64,000 nucleotides of DNA from Chloroflexota bacterium. GTDB lineage: Bacteria > Chloroflexota > Anaerolineae > Anaerolineales > Anaerolineaceae. A program made the translations under genes and the position numbers. The notes under the pieces were generated by a model. The model searched no databases, was not told the origin of the DNA, and saw nothing but the letters and a program-made list of their open reading frames with translations. Shown piece by piece: positions 9,518 through 18,991 of the stretch. The stretch covers positions 48,400 to 112,399 of the forward strand of contig JAEKNU010000008.1 of NCBI GenBank assembly GCA_016838895.1. The letters are read 5' to 3'. Position 1 is the first letter of the stretch. Every line of letters starts with the position of its first letter.

Positions 9518-9817
9518 TTAATCTTTTAATTCATTCATATCATCGATATTAATCGATTGTTTCTGCCGGAAAATTGCAACCATCAATGCCAGGCCAATGG
9601 CGACTTCAGCAGCGGCTACAGTCATGACGAAAAAAACAAAGATCTGACCGGAAAGCACATTATATTGCGCCGCAAAAGTTACAAAAGCCAGATTGGCCGC
9701 ATTGAACATCAATTCCAATGACATAAATATCACGATGGCATTTCGTCGCAGCAGAACCCCTATCACGCCAGTCAGAAACATCATCCCTGCCAGTAAAATC
9801 AGACCATCAACTGTCAT
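9518..9817 (-). CDS. nuoK: NADH-quinone oxidoreductase subunit K
   Basis: A 99-residue, three-helix MrpC-like subunit of complex I. Conserved features are GVLLRRNAIVIFMSLELMFNAANL, given here as the helix-2 Glu in MSLELM, and a second membrane Glu in AAAEVAIGLAL; both belong to the proton path. GGAG precedes the ATG. It overlaps the end of nuoJ by 4 bases, which implies translational coupling. Confidence 0.96.
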   Translation of the reverse strand: MTVDGLILLAGMMFLTGVIGVLLRRNAIVIFMSLELMFNAANLAFVTFAAQYNVLSGQIFVFFVMTVAAAEVAIGLALMVAIFRQKQSINIDDMNELKD

Positions 9818-10365
9818 ATGATCTCCTCGGCATGCTCAACCGGATTCTTTTCAATACTCGCACGTTGCTTTTTATCCTTATGGGTTATCAGTACTGCGCC
9901 AATCGTCGCGGCTAACAGTATTGCAGCCGTCATTTCAAAGGGTAGTGCATATTCAGTAAACAATGCCTTCCCAATCTGCGCTGGGGAGACAAACACCACA
10001 GTAGATAATTTGCCGCTGCCCAACCCATTGCGCTGGGTAAAGACCAATACCATTTCAACAATGAAAAGCGCTGCCAGGAAAAACGAAAAAAAACGTTGTC
10101 CACGCAGCGGTTCCTTTTGAGATACGGATTCGGCGCCCAAAAGCATGATTACAAACAGGAACAACACCATAATCGCACCGGCATACACGGTAATTTGCGT
10201 TAGTGCAATGAAAGGAGCGCCCAGAAACAGATAAATCAAGGCTACATTCAAAAAGTTAAAAACCAGCAGCAAGGCAGAGTAAACTGTATTCTTTACCAGC
10301 AGCATACCGATGCCGCTGCCAAGAACCAATACAGCAATGCCAATAAATAAAATCTGATCCGGCAT
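9814..10365 (-). CDS. nuoJ: NADH-quinone oxidoreductase subunit J
   Basis: A 183-residue membrane subunit with five helices. The hallmark helix-3 segment ITVYAGAIMVLFLFVIMLLG includes the pi-bulge region that gates proton coupling. A short basic, soluble tail (HKDKKQRASIEKNP) follows. It overlaps nuoK by 4 bases and lies 12 bases after nuoI. Confidence 0.96.
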   Translation of the reverse strand: MPDQILFIGIAVLVLGSGIGMLLVKNTVYSALLLVFNFLNVALIYLFLGAPFIALTQITVYAGAIMVLFLFVIMLLGAESVSQKEPLRGQRFFSFFLAALFIVEMVLVFTQRNGLGSGKLSTVVFVSPAQIGKALFTEYALPFEMTAAILLAATIGAVLITHKDKKQRASIEKNPVEHAEEII

Positions 10366-10377
10366 ATTACCTTCCTC

Positions 10378-10869
10378 CTAGTCCTGTGGGTCCTGCATTT
10401 CGGGCACAGCGCGGTTATACAGACCCGGTTCGGTTACCTGCGGTGTAGGCCGCCCACCCACTGGTACTGGTACGATCAAACGTTCCTTTGTGTAGATGGA
10501 ATCCTCGCGTTTCTCAAAGGATAACTCATACTGATCACCCAGTACAATTGCTTCTGTTGGGCAGGCATCTTCACAAAATCCACAATAAATGCAACGCAGC
10601 ATATTAATTTCATAAGTACTCGCATAGCGTTCCCCGGGTGAATAACGCTCGTTATCCGTATTTTCAGAGGATTCTACAAATATTGCGTCAGCCGGACAGG
10701 CAGCCGCACACAAGGCACATCCGATACATTTTTCGAGACCATTCTCATAGCGTTCCAGGACATGTCGGCCGCGGAATCGTTTGCTGACCGGCCGTTTCTC
10801 TTCCGGATACTGCACCGTTACCGGTTTACGAAACATTTCCTTGAACGTTGTTTTTAACCCTTGAAACAT
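10378..10869 (-). CDS. nuoI: NADH-quinone oxidoreductase subunit I (two 4Fe-4S clusters)
   Basis: A 163-residue peripheral-arm subunit carrying clusters N6a and N6b. Two ferredoxin motifs are seen: CIGCALCAAACP near residues 48-59 and CIYCGFCEDACP near residues 92-103. It passes electrons from NuoG towards N2 in NuoB. The N-terminal amphipathic segment (FQGLKTTFKEMF) matches the helix that lies on the membrane. It is 4 bases downstream of nuoH. Confidence 0.97.
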   Translation of the reverse strand: MFQGLKTTFKEMFRKPVTVQYPEEKRPVSKRFRGRHVLERYENGLEKCIGCALCAAACPADAIFVESSENTDNERYSPGERYASTYEINMLRCIYCGFCEDACPTEAIVLGDQYELSFEKREDSIYTKERLIVPVPVGGRPTPQVTEPGLYNRAVPEMQDPQD

Positions 10870-10873
10870 GGCT

Positions 10874-11881
10874 TCACGCTCCTATTAATAAAACAATTGC
10901 CGCAGTGACAAGCACATTTAACAAGGCAATCGGAAATAGAATTTTCCAACCAAATGCCATTAATCGATCATAGCGGATACGCGGCAGCGTTGCCCGAATC
11001 CAGATCATGGTAAACAACCATGCGACAACCTTTACAAATAACCATATCGGACCCAACCAGGGCAACTGCTTCACAAAGGGTCCCTGGAAACCGCCCAGAA
11101 AAAGAGAGGAACCAATCATGGCGATGGCGATCATTTTGATATATTCCGCCATGAAAAACAGCGCGAATTTCATCCCGGAATACTCGGAGTGATAGCCTGC
11201 AACAAGTTCCTGCTCGGCTTCCGGCATATCAAACGGGGCGCGATTTACTTCGGCCAAGCTGACAATATAAAAGATCACAAAAGCCACTGGCTGCAGTACA
11301 ATGTACCACATCGGTTTTTGTGCTCGCACAATATCCAGCATACCCATTGAACCTGCCATCATGATCGGCCCCATCACGGAAAAACCCATAGCCAATTCAT
11401 AACTGATCATCTGAGCAGTCGCTCGTAAACCACCCATGGTGGCATACTTGTTATTGGATGCCCAGCCTGCCAGCGCAATACCATAAATCGATATGGAAGT
11501 CACCGATAAAATATACAAAACACCCACATTGACATTTGCCAGATGCAAGCTGATTTGCTGCTCGCCAATCGGGAAAGAGAAATCACCCCATGGAATCACG
11601 GCCGTGATAATGAGTGCCGGGATAACCGTCATCACTGGTGCCAGGACGAACATCAATTTATCCGCATTACCAGGAATTAACTCCTCTTTGAAGATTAATT
11701 TAATGCCATCCGCAACAGGTTGAAATAATCCAAAAGGACCCGCCCGGTTGGGACCATAGCGTGATTGCATTCTCGCCAATACTTTCCGTTCCATCCAGGT
11801 CAGGTAGGCAAATCCACCGGTCATGGCAAGAATGATAATTAATGATTTAACGAGCCATTCTATAATCAAACCAATTTCCAT
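10874..11881 (-). CDS. nuoH: NADH-quinone oxidoreductase subunit H
   Basis: A 335-residue membrane subunit that forms the quinone chamber with NuoB and NuoD. Diagnostic segments are YLTWMERKVLARMQSRYGPN near residue 25, LADGI-type PVADGIKLIFKEELIPG, AEVNRAPFDMPEAEQELVAGY with its charged residues facing the quinone site, and RATLPRIRYDRLM at the C-terminal side. It has eight predicted helices and the expected length. It sits 9 bases after nuoG. Confidence 0.97.
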   Translation of the reverse strand: MEIGLIIEWLVKSLIIILAMTGGFAYLTWMERKVLARMQSRYGPNRAGPFGLFQPVADGIKLIFKEELIPGNADKLMFVLAPVMTVIPALIITAVIPWGDFSFPIGEQQISLHLANVNVGVLYILSVTSISIYGIALAGWASNNKYATMGGLRATAQMISYELAMGFSVMGPIMMAGSMGMLDIVRAQKPMWYIVLQPVAFVIFYIVSLAEVNRAPFDMPEAEQELVAGYHSEYSGMKFALFFMAEYIKMIAIAMIGSSLFLGGFQGPFVKQLPWLGPIWLFVKVVAWLFTMIWIRATLPRIRYDRLMAFGWKILFPIALLNVLVTAAIVLLIGA

Positions 11882-11890
11882 TAATCTACC

Positions 11891-14389
11891 TCATTTATCC
11901 ATTTCTGGTTTTAACGCCTGGATTTTTACAGCCACAGGTCCAAATAAGGGGATCCCCATACTGCGCGGGATGACCACACAATCTTCGGGAAGTTCTGCTT
12001 CCAAACGCAGGTTTACTTGAATCTTCTGTTCAAATACAATCAATTGGGCAGGATGATCATGGGAGAGGCTTAATTGTTCAGCCGTCTTGGGATTCATCCA
12101 AACCGCTTTGGATTCCAATCTATTTTTTAGTAAAGGGGTGTCTATAAGCATGGCACCCAGATCATATAACACTGTGGTGGGATACGCTACCAGATACCCT
12201 GCTGGAACGGTTAAGGGCAAAGGTGTATTCGGTAAGACAACATTCAAGGCGGCTTTCCTGTCAGCAAATGTTTCCAACTGCATGCCTAAACCCTGATTGT
12301 TTTCATACATGGTGCCGCCATAATACAGATCGCTGCGTCCAATAATCGGCCATTGCTGTTCTGTATTCGCCAGTTTTGGATAACTAATGACCTCATAGCG
12401 CTCAATCTGCCGTGAAATCTGCTTCATGATCACCGAGGCGGATGTGTCAATCAGTTCCAGTCCCATTTGCAGGCCTATTTGTGCTGCTACAGCAAAATCA
12501 GGTCGGGTACCCTGCGTAGCATCCACAGCCGGATAATAGCGCTGTACACGTCGCTCTCCGCTGGTATAAGTACCTTCTCGTTCGGCTTTCGCCTGCACCG
12601 GGAAAACCACATTTGCCAGTTTAGCCGTTTCTGTCAGGAATAACTCCTGAACAACCACAAAGGCACGCTCCTTCAATACTGCCGCCAATTGTGGGTCATC
12701 TCCTGCCGGATCTGCTCCGGCGATATATATAACTTCACCTTTTTCTACTGCAGCGCTGAGGTTCTCTACAGGTTTGAAACCCATATCCCAGGCACCCTGA
12801 GTATTGGCGTGCGGCCAAACCATCACCAATCCGTTATTGGGTTTGCCAGTATGATGGGCATCTAGCAAATATTCTGCCAAGTAATGTGCCACCACATTGG
12901 ATTGGGCAATGCCCATACCTTCACCGCCCAGAAAGATAATTACATTCTCAGCTTCATTCAAAAGTGCCTGAGCAGCCTGTACATCAGTTGCTGCATTGAC
13001 ACCGTCTTTCTTGAGTAATCCTTTTACCGCATCAATTTCTTTACCATAGGCATAGCGCAAGGAAAGTGTTGCAAATTCATCCGAACGCGTAGAGCGGGGA
13101 TGCCAGGAAATGACCTTTGCACCGCGTTCAGCGGCTTGTTTAATCCGCAGCCACCAAACCGGCGCTTCATTGTGCAGGTCACTGGCAGCAATTAAAATGA
13201 CTGTTTCAGGACCGATATCTTTTAGATTGGTGCCTTTCCCAACACCAACCTGATTGGTCAAGTCGCCACCGCCAAATGTATTGTATAAAATACCCTGCCA
13301 GCCGTTATTGAACTGCCGAATATTAAATAAATCCTCATTGGATAAGCGTCCGCTTACCAGGCTGATCAAGCGTTCCTTATGCTTTGAAAACTGTTTCGCC
13401 GCCAAAGCCAATGCTTCTTCCCATGTAGCTTCTTGTAGCTGGCCATTTTTACGAATCATAGGCATCGTCAAGCGCTGCGGCTGCTCGGCATAATGATAGC
13501 CAAAGCGTCCTTTATCACACATCCAGATTTCGTTTACCGCTTCATTCTGCCGCGGCATGACCCGTTTGATTACATTTCGTCCGCCAGATTTGGCTTCACG
13601 ACGCACATTATTTACCGTGTTGCAACCTACCGGGCAATGCTCACAAATCGAAGCGGCCTTGTTCATTTCCCAGGGGCGTGCCCCAAAACGGAAATCGGCG
13701 GTGGTTAACGCACCCACCGGACAAATATCGGTCGTATTGCCGGAAAAGATCGAATCAAATCCGGGTTCGGATGAGGTGATGATTTCCAACTTGCGCCCGC
13801 GTTGATGAAACGCCAATACCGGATCAGCCACGACATCATGTTGGAACCGTACACAGCGCCCACATTGAATACAACGTTCACGATCCAGATAGATCAAGTC
13901 ACCCAATGATACATGCTTTTGAGAATGCATCTTCTCACTGAAATCAAAACGAGAGGTGGCTGAACCATGCGCCATGGTCAGGTTTTGTAGTGGGCATTCA
14001 CCACCCTTATCGCAAATCGGACAATCCAATGGATGCGAGGTAAGGATAAATTCCAACACATTGTTACGTGCTTGCTGTACCGCATCTGTTGTAGTGCGTA
14101 CAACCATGCCATCCGCAACAGGTGTCGTACAGGCCGTTTCCAGTTTTGGTCCAAAGCGAATTTCAGGGTTGCCGTCAGCACGAATTACCGGTTGGCCGGT
14201 TTCGCGGTTAATCAATGGCCTGCCAATTTCCACCAGACACATACGACACATACCCACCGGTTCCATCTTGGGATGATAACAAAATACGGGAATATCAATA
14301 CCGGCCTGTTTGGCGGCATCCACGATCAACATTCCTTTGGGAACGGAGAGTACATGATGATCAATCGTCAGGGTAACTTGCTCTGACAT
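11891..14389 (-). CDS. nuoG: NADH-quinone oxidoreductase subunit G
   Basis: An 832-residue Fe-S subunit. Residues 1-90 form a 2Fe-2S ferredoxin domain (C37, C48, C51 and a Cys near 85). Next comes the His/Cys N5 region (HPLDCPICDKGGECPLQN), then DRERCIQCGRCVRF, then SICEHCPVGCNTVNN at the start of a molybdopterin-oxidoreductase-like domain that fills the rest. That last motif is a CxxCxxxC arrangement like the one that holds the extra N7-type cluster in some bacteria; whether a cluster is present is inference. It lies 2 bases after nuoF. Confidence 0.96.
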   Translation of the reverse strand: MSEQVTLTIDHHVLSVPKGMLIVDAAKQAGIDIPVFCYHPKMEPVGMCRMCLVEIGRPLINRETGQPVIRADGNPEIRFGPKLETACTTPVADGMVVRTTTDAVQQARNNVLEFILTSHPLDCPICDKGGECPLQNLTMAHGSATSRFDFSEKMHSQKHVSLGDLIYLDRERCIQCGRCVRFQHDVVADPVLAFHQRGRKLEIITSSEPGFDSIFSGNTTDICPVGALTTADFRFGARPWEMNKAASICEHCPVGCNTVNNVRREAKSGGRNVIKRVMPRQNEAVNEIWMCDKGRFGYHYAEQPQRLTMPMIRKNGQLQEATWEEALALAAKQFSKHKERLISLVSGRLSNEDLFNIRQFNNGWQGILYNTFGGGDLTNQVGVGKGTNLKDIGPETVILIAASDLHNEAPVWWLRIKQAAERGAKVISWHPRSTRSDEFATLSLRYAYGKEIDAVKGLLKKDGVNAATDVQAAQALLNEAENVIIFLGGEGMGIAQSNVVAHYLAEYLLDAHHTGKPNNGLVMVWPHANTQGAWDMGFKPVENLSAAVEKGEVIYIAGADPAGDDPQLAAVLKERAFVVVQELFLTETAKLANVVFPVQAKAEREGTYTSGERRVQRYYPAVDATQGTRPDFAVAAQIGLQMGLELIDTSASVIMKQISRQIERYEVISYPKLANTEQQWPIIGRSDLYYGGTMYENNQGLGMQLETFADRKAALNVVLPNTPLPLTVPAGYLVAYPTTVLYDLGAMLIDTPLLKNRLESKAVWMNPKTAEQLSLSHDHPAQLIVFEQKIQVNLRLEAELPEDCVVIPRSMGIPLFGPVAVKIQALKPEMDK

Positions 14390-14391
14390 AG

Positions 14392-15663
14392 CTAGCTCCT
14401 CCCCTGTTTATCTGCAGAGATCGCAGTTTCAAAATCAGCTCTATAATGCTCAATCCCGGATCGAACAGCCATCACAGAAAATTCACCCAACGCACACAGA
14501 CATTTGCCCTGAATCTGTTCAGCGACAGTATCCAATAAATCAATATCTGTTTGTGTAGCGCGACCTTCGTTTATGCGTTTTGTCAATTTGGACATCCAGT
14601 AGGTTCCTTCACGACAGGGTGTGCATTTTCCGCAGGATTCATGTTTGAAGAAATCCGTTGTCCGTTCAGTCAGCCAGGCAATATTGATGGAATCATCCAC
14701 AATAATGACCGATGCCGAACCCAGCGGACAGTTCAACGTTTTCTGTACAGCCTCATAATCCATAGGTGTATCCAATGCTTCCTCGGTTGCCGGAATTAAA
14801 CTGGATGATGCACCAGCTGGCATTATTGCTTTAATATTTTTACCATCCGGAATACCGCCACCGTGCGTATAAATTAGCTCACGGAAGGTTGTCCCTAAAG
14901 GCAGTTCATAATTGCCAGGGTTAACCACATTGCCCGATAAGCTAAATATCTTCATCCCGGGACTTTGCTCAGATCCGACACTGCGGAACCACTGCACACC
15001 ATGATTAATAATATTGGGTATGTTGGTCAGAGTTTCTACATTGTTAATCACTGTTGGCGAATCAAACAAGCCCTGAACAGCCGGGAACGGCGGACGTAAA
15101 CGAGGTTGGCCTAATTTGCCTTCAAGAGAATCCAGCAGGGCTGTTTCTTCACCACAGATATATGCTCCTGCCCCTAAGTGAGTGTATAGTTCCAGCTCAT
15201 ATTTGGTACCGAATATTTTCTTTCCCAATAAACCGGCATCTTTCAGCTCGGCAATTTTCTGGTCCAGTTTTTGAGCAATTTCCCAAAATTCGCCGCGCAA
15301 ATAAATATAGGCCACGTTAGCCTTGACCGCATAAGCAGTTAGCATCAAACCTTCCAAAAACTGGAAGGGATTGCTTTCCAAAATTTCGCGATCTTTAAAA
15401 GTGCCCGGCTCTGATTCATCTGCATTGGCCACCACATAATGCGGCCAGCGATTATCAGGAATATAGGACCATTTTGTTCCGGTGGGGAATCCAGCCCCCC
15501 CGCGTCCACGCAGCCCGGATTCTTTAACAGTTTGTACTATTTCTTCTGGTTTCTGTTTTGTGACAGCTTTCTTAAAAGCCGAGAAGCCATCATTTTTCTG
15601 GTAAACCGATAATTGATCAAGCTGAGGTATATCTAGATGCCGTAGCAGGTGATATTTCGTCAT
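14392..15663 (-). CDS. nuoF: NADH-quinone oxidoreductase subunit F (NADH- and FMN-binding)
   Basis: The 423-residue NADH dehydrogenase subunit. The Gly-rich FMN/NADH site is GLRGRGGAGFPTGTKW near residue 50. It also has NADESEPGTFKDR, YICGEETALLDSLEG, and the N3 4Fe-4S site SCGKCTPCREGTYW with a fourth Cys in GKCLCALGEF. It oxidises NADH and passes electrons to FMN, then to the Fe-S chain. It overlaps nuoE by 4 bases. Confidence 0.97.
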   Translation of the reverse strand: MTKYHLLRHLDIPQLDQLSVYQKNDGFSAFKKAVTKQKPEEIVQTVKESGLRGRGGAGFPTGTKWSYIPDNRWPHYVVANADESEPGTFKDREILESNPFQFLEGLMLTAYAVKANVAYIYLRGEFWEIAQKLDQKIAELKDAGLLGKKIFGTKYELELYTHLGAGAYICGEETALLDSLEGKLGQPRLRPPFPAVQGLFDSPTVINNVETLTNIPNIINHGVQWFRSVGSEQSPGMKIFSLSGNVVNPGNYELPLGTTFRELIYTHGGGIPDGKNIKAIMPAGASSSLIPATEEALDTPMDYEAVQKTLNCPLGSASVIIVDDSINIAWLTERTTDFFKHESCGKCTPCREGTYWMSKLTKRINEGRATQTDIDLLDTVAEQIQGKCLCALGEFSVMAVRSGIEHYRADFETAISADKQGRS

Positions 15664-16175
15664 GCTGTCACCTCCTCTTGATGTGCTGCCCGAATCTCTT
15701 CAATAATCTTCCTGGTTGATTCGAGCGATTGATTTTCATGATAACGTACCTCACCTCTGCCCTGTAATTGCATCACAGGAGCGAAATGACAGGCAGCCAG
15801 GCATTTCACCTCTTCAACCGTAAAGAGACCATCTGTTGTCGCCTGTCCAGGTTTTACCGCTAAATAATCACAAACCGCGTTCAAATAATCTGCTGATCCA
15901 CGTAGGGCACATGGCAAATCTGTACAGATCTGAATGCGGTATAATCCGCCTTCTTCCAGATGAAAGAGCGTATAAAAACTGGCTACAGAGATCACATCCG
16001 TTCGTGAGATTTCTACGATCTCGGCAATTTCTTCCACCATTTCATCACTGATACGCCCAGTCTCACGTTGAGCCAATGTCAGCAATGGCAATAATGCAGA
16101 ACGTTTCTGCTCCGCTGGATATTTTGCCAGTATGCCATTAATTTCTTTTGCGTACTTCTCTTGTAATTCGCTCAC
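15660..16175 (-). CDS. nuoE: NADH-quinone oxidoreductase subunit E (2Fe-2S, thioredoxin-like)
   Basis: A 171-residue subunit. A helical N-terminus (AEQKRSALLPLLTLAQRETG) is followed by a thioredoxin-like fold with the 2Fe-2S ligands in CTDLPC and CLAAC (Cx4C...Cx3C), forming cluster N1a. It pairs with NuoF. It overlaps nuoD and nuoF by 4 bases each (ATGA), so the three genes are translationally coupled. Confidence 0.96.
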   Translation of the reverse strand: MSELQEKYAKEINGILAKYPAEQKRSALLPLLTLAQRETGRISDEMVEEIAEIVEISRTDVISVASFYTLFHLEEGGLYRIQICTDLPCALRGSADYLNAVCDYLAVKPGQATTDGLFTVEEVKCLAACHFAPVMQLQGRGEVRYHENQSLESTRKIIEEIRAAHQEEVTA

Positions 16176-17401
16176 CGGTCTGCATCTCCCAAAATAATAT
16201 CGATACTCGCGATAATCGCCACCACATCTGCCACGTAATGATCTTTACACATCATGGGCAGCAACTGTAAATGATTGAAAGACGGTGTACGATAATGCAC
16301 ACGATGCGGTTTCGGACTGCCATCCCCTTCCATAAATACACCCAATTCACCACGCGGCGATTCAATGGCCGTATATACCGATTCTTTTGGTGCCGAGTAT
16401 CCTTCCGTCCAAATTTTGAAATGATGAATTAAGGATTCCATGCTGGTGCCGATTTCGGATCGCGGTGGCGGCACAAATTTATAATTATTACTGCGTACCG
16501 CTCCAAATGGCAGGCGATCTAGTGCCTGGCGGATAATGCGCAAGCTTTGGCGCATCTCCTCTACCCGCACCAAATAGCGTGCATAAACATCACCATCCCG
16601 GTGAATAGGCACTTCGAAATCAAACTGTTCGTACACGCTGTAAGGGCGTACTTTTCGCAAATCATAGCCCATACCGGTGGCACGCAGGATTGGGCCAGTT
16701 ACGCCATAATCCAGCGCCTCATCCGTATTAATTTTTCCGATCCCTACAGTTCTTTCCAAAAAGATTTCATTTTTTGTCAACAAATCTTCGTACTCATCAA
16801 TTCGTTTGGGCATCACTTTCAGAAAACTGCGTACGGCGTCTTCAAATTCAACCGGCACATCGCGCCATAACCCACCCGGACGAATATAGGTTGTCATCAT
16901 GCGTTGACCGGATATCAATTCAAAGATATCCAAAATCAATTCACGTTCGCGCATGCAGTACAAAAAAATGGACATGGCGCCTACATCCAAACCAGATGTT
17001 CCCAGCCAAATCAAATGTGAATTTATGCGGGTCAGTTCAGCCAGAATAACACGTAAATATTCAGCGCGTAGCGGTACGTCAAGTCCTACTAATTTTTCCA
17101 CCGCCATCGAATACACCAGATTATTCCCCATAGGATTCAAATAATCCAGGCGGTCTGTCATCACTTCCGCTTTCTGGTACGTTTTGGCTTCCATATTCTT
17201 TTCAATACCGGTATGTAAAAAGCCAATATCCGGTATACAGTTAATCACAATCTCGCCGTCCAGTTCCAGTAACAATCGCAATACGCCGTGCGTACTGGGA
17301 TGCTGCGGCCCCATATTCAAAAGCATGGTTTCACCGGCAATCGCCCGATCGGAAACCAGATGGCGAAGTTCATCAACTGTCACTTCACGAATGTCTGACA
17401 T
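16172..17401 (-). CDS. nuoD: NADH-quinone oxidoreductase subunit D (49 kDa)
   Basis: A 409-residue subunit derived from the hydrogenase large subunit, forming the quinone site with NuoB. Clear motifs are MGPQHPSTHGVLRL near residue 30, DIGFLHTGIEKNMEAKTY with the quinone-facing His, DYLNPMGNN and the C-terminal YRTPSFNHLQ ... DIILGDADR. The nickel-binding cysteines of hydrogenases are absent, as in all NuoD. GAGGAG lies 8 bases before the ATG. Confidence 0.97.
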   Translation of the reverse strand: MSDIREVTVDELRHLVSDRAIAGETMLLNMGPQHPSTHGVLRLLLELDGEIVINCIPDIGFLHTGIEKNMEAKTYQKAEVMTDRLDYLNPMGNNLVYSMAVEKLVGLDVPLRAEYLRVILAELTRINSHLIWLGTSGLDVGAMSIFLYCMRERELILDIFELISGQRMMTTYIRPGGLWRDVPVEFEDAVRSFLKVMPKRIDEYEDLLTKNEIFLERTVGIGKINTDEALDYGVTGPILRATGMGYDLRKVRPYSVYEQFDFEVPIHRDGDVYARYLVRVEEMRQSLRIIRQALDRLPFGAVRSNNYKFVPPPRSEIGTSMESLIHHFKIWTEGYSAPKESVYTAIESPRGELGVFMEGDGSPKPHRVHYRTPSFNHLQLLPMMCKDHYVADVVAIIASIDIILGDADR

Positions 17402-17430
17402 ACACTGTTCTCCTCGTTTGATAGCCTGTG

Positions 17431-17943
17431 TTACTCTTTTGCATAAGGTTTACGCAGATCAATTTCATCATAATTAAAGGTAAACTGCACTTCCTCATAG
17501 CCTAATGGATAATCCTTGCGCAGTGGATGACCTACCCAGTCATAAGGCATGATAATACGTCGCATATCAGGATGATTCTCAAACTGAATACCGAATAAAT
17601 CAAATACTTCGCGTTCATACCAATTCGCCCCACTAAAAAGCGATACAATACTGGCGATTGATAAATTTTTATTTTTCAGGGGCACTCGTAATCGTAATAA
17701 TTGATTATCCTCAAGTGCATAAAACTGATAAATTACATGCACTCTGGGATTATCCTGCGGCCAATAATCTACTGCGCTGATATCAATTAACATATTAAAA
17801 TGATATTCATTTTTTAATTGCTGTACCGCCGGTAAGAGAAAATCTTTTTTCAGCAGTAGGCTGGTTTCATTGACGTAGGTACGTACCTCAACCTTATAGT
17901 CCTGCTGGAACTTTTTCACAAGCGTTGATAAAGGTTCTTCCAT
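17431..17943 (-). CDS. nuoC: NADH-quinone oxidoreductase subunit C (30 kDa)
   Basis: A 170-residue peripheral subunit. The 30-kDa signature is seen as NWYEREVFDLFGIQFENHPD followed by RRIIMPYDWVGHPLRKDYPLG. The start at 17943 (MEEPLSTLV) is chosen because GGGAG lies 5 bases upstream and it clears the nuoB stop. A longer in-frame reading would overlap nuoB by 17 bases and lacks a ribosome-binding site. NuoC and NuoD are separate here, unlike the fused enterobacterial form. Confidence 0.95.
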   Translation of the reverse strand: MEEPLSTLVKKFQQDYKVEVRTYVNETSLLLKKDFLLPAVQQLKNEYHFNMLIDISAVDYWPQDNPRVHVIYQFYALEDNQLLRLRVPLKNKNLSIASIVSLFSGANWYEREVFDLFGIQFENHPDMRRIIMPYDWVGHPLRKDYPLGYEEVQFTFNYDEIDLRKPYAKE

Positions 17944-17974
17944 TTGAACTCCCTGTCTGGTCATATACAGCTTG

Positions 17975-18460
17975 CTATTTCCATTCACCAAGTTTTTCGC
18001 GTTTCACTTTTTCATGCAACGTCATCACACCATGGATCAGTCCTTCCGGACGAGGTGGGCAACCAGCAACATATACATCTACAGGCACGACTTCGTCCAC
18101 ACCCTGCATAATGGCGTAATTGTTGAATACACCACCGCATGACGCACAATCACCCATGGCAATAACCCATTTTGGGTCAGGCATTTGATCATATAATTGG
18201 CGCAATACAGGAGCCATTTTTCGAGACACACGTCCGGCCACAATCATCAAATCCGATTGACGTGGACTAGCACGCATCAACTCCATACCAAAACGGCTCA
18301 TATCATAGTTGGCTGCCTGGGCTGCCATCATTTCAATTGCACAACAAGCCAATCCAAACAACATGGGCCACATCGCATTGGTTCGCGACCAATTTACCAC
18401 TTGTTCAAGTGTGGTGGTAACCACCCCCATATTTGCAGCTTTTTGTTCTAATCCCATTCC
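17975..18460 (-). CDS. nuoB: NADH-quinone oxidoreductase subunit B (N2 cluster)
   Basis: A 161-residue subunit with the tandem-Cys motif of cluster N2: [11 protein letters not shown], then GDCASCGG and VAGCPPRPE supply four Cys ligands. It reduces quinone at the NuoB/NuoD interface. The start at 18460 ([12 protein letters not shown]) has AGGAG 7 bases upstream and overlaps nuoA by 13 bases. A longer frame that begins inside nuoA would add 23 unrelated residues. Confidence 0.96.
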   Translation of the reverse strand, partial: GMGLEQKAANMGVVTTTLEQVVNWSRTNAMWPMLFGLACCAIEMMAAQAANYDMSRFGMELMRASPRQSDLMIVAGRVSRKMAPVLRQLYDQMPDPKWVIAMGDCASCGGVFNNYAIMQGVDEVVPVDVYVAGCPPRPEGLIHGVMTLHEKVKREKLGEWK

Positions 18461-18804
18461 AGTGCTCCTTTTTTCCAGGCATACACAAATGCAACTTCCA
18501 GTACAACCAGGAATACAACCATTAACCAAAAGCCCGCGAAACCGACTTCACGAAAGACAATCGCCCAGGGCAGCACAAAAATGACTTCGATGTCAAATAA
18601 AATGAACAGAACCGCAACGAGATAATAGCGCACCGATATTTTTCGGCGACCTTGTCCATACGGAACCATACCGGATTCATAAGGCATCTTTTTTTTCTGA
18701 GTGGGGCGTCGTGGACCAAAAGCATGTCCTAACCCAACCACAAAAAACCCTACAAATACAGCCAAACCAAAAATGGCAAACAAAGGATAATAATCTGAGA
18801 TCAT
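18448..18804 (-). CDS. nuoA: NADH-quinone oxidoreductase subunit A
   Basis: A 118-residue, three-helix membrane subunit. The conserved loop [12 protein letters not shown] and the following [18 protein letters not shown] with its membrane Asp/Glu pair identify it. It is the first gene of the operon. Its last codons contain the nuoB ribosome-binding site and start. A likely -10 box lies about 40 bases upstream. Confidence 0.96.
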   Translation of the reverse strand: MISDYYPLFAIFGLAVFVGFFVVGLGHAFGPRRPTQKKKMPYESGMVPYGQGRRKISVRYYLVAVLFILFDIEVIFVLPWAIVFREVGFAGFWLMVVFLVVLEVAFVYAWKKGALEWD

Positions 18805-18844
18805 AGTTTAATCCCTACTGTTTTTATCTTATTTGTTATTAAAT

Positions 18845-18850
18845 AGTATA
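18845..18850 (-). promoter_or_regulatory. Candidate -10 box for the nuo operon
   Basis: The minus strand reads TATACT, 40 bases before the nuoA ATG. The -35 region at 17-18 bases is only a weak AT-rich match (TTTAAT). It is the best promoter candidate in the gap after the rpoD terminator. Confidence 0.4.
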
Positions 18851-18938
18851 TCATAGGATGTTTGAACATTAAATCACAATATCAGACATTTAATTGGGAA
18901 CTTCGCATTCGTGATCATGTATTTGGTTTGTAAATGAA

Positions 18939-18977
18939 AACACGCTGCTTAGAAGGTTGTTTTCCTTGCAGCGTGTT
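18939..18977 (-). terminator. Hairpin terminator after rpoD
   Basis: The 10-bp arms AACACGCTGC and GCAGCGTGTT surround a 19-base loop. On the minus strand they are followed by TTTCATTT. The hairpin lies 15 bases after the rpoD stop and upstream of the nuo promoter region. Confidence 0.7.
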
Positions 18978-18991
18978 GATTAATCAGTGAA

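Noticed and set aside
17944..17991. Longer N-terminus for NuoC
   Set aside because: It would overlap nuoB, lacks a ribosome-binding site, and the internal ATG has GGGAG at proper spacing.
18461..18529. Longer N-terminus for NuoB
   Set aside because: It lies inside nuoA and adds Cys-rich residues not found in the family; the ATG at 18460 has AGGAG.
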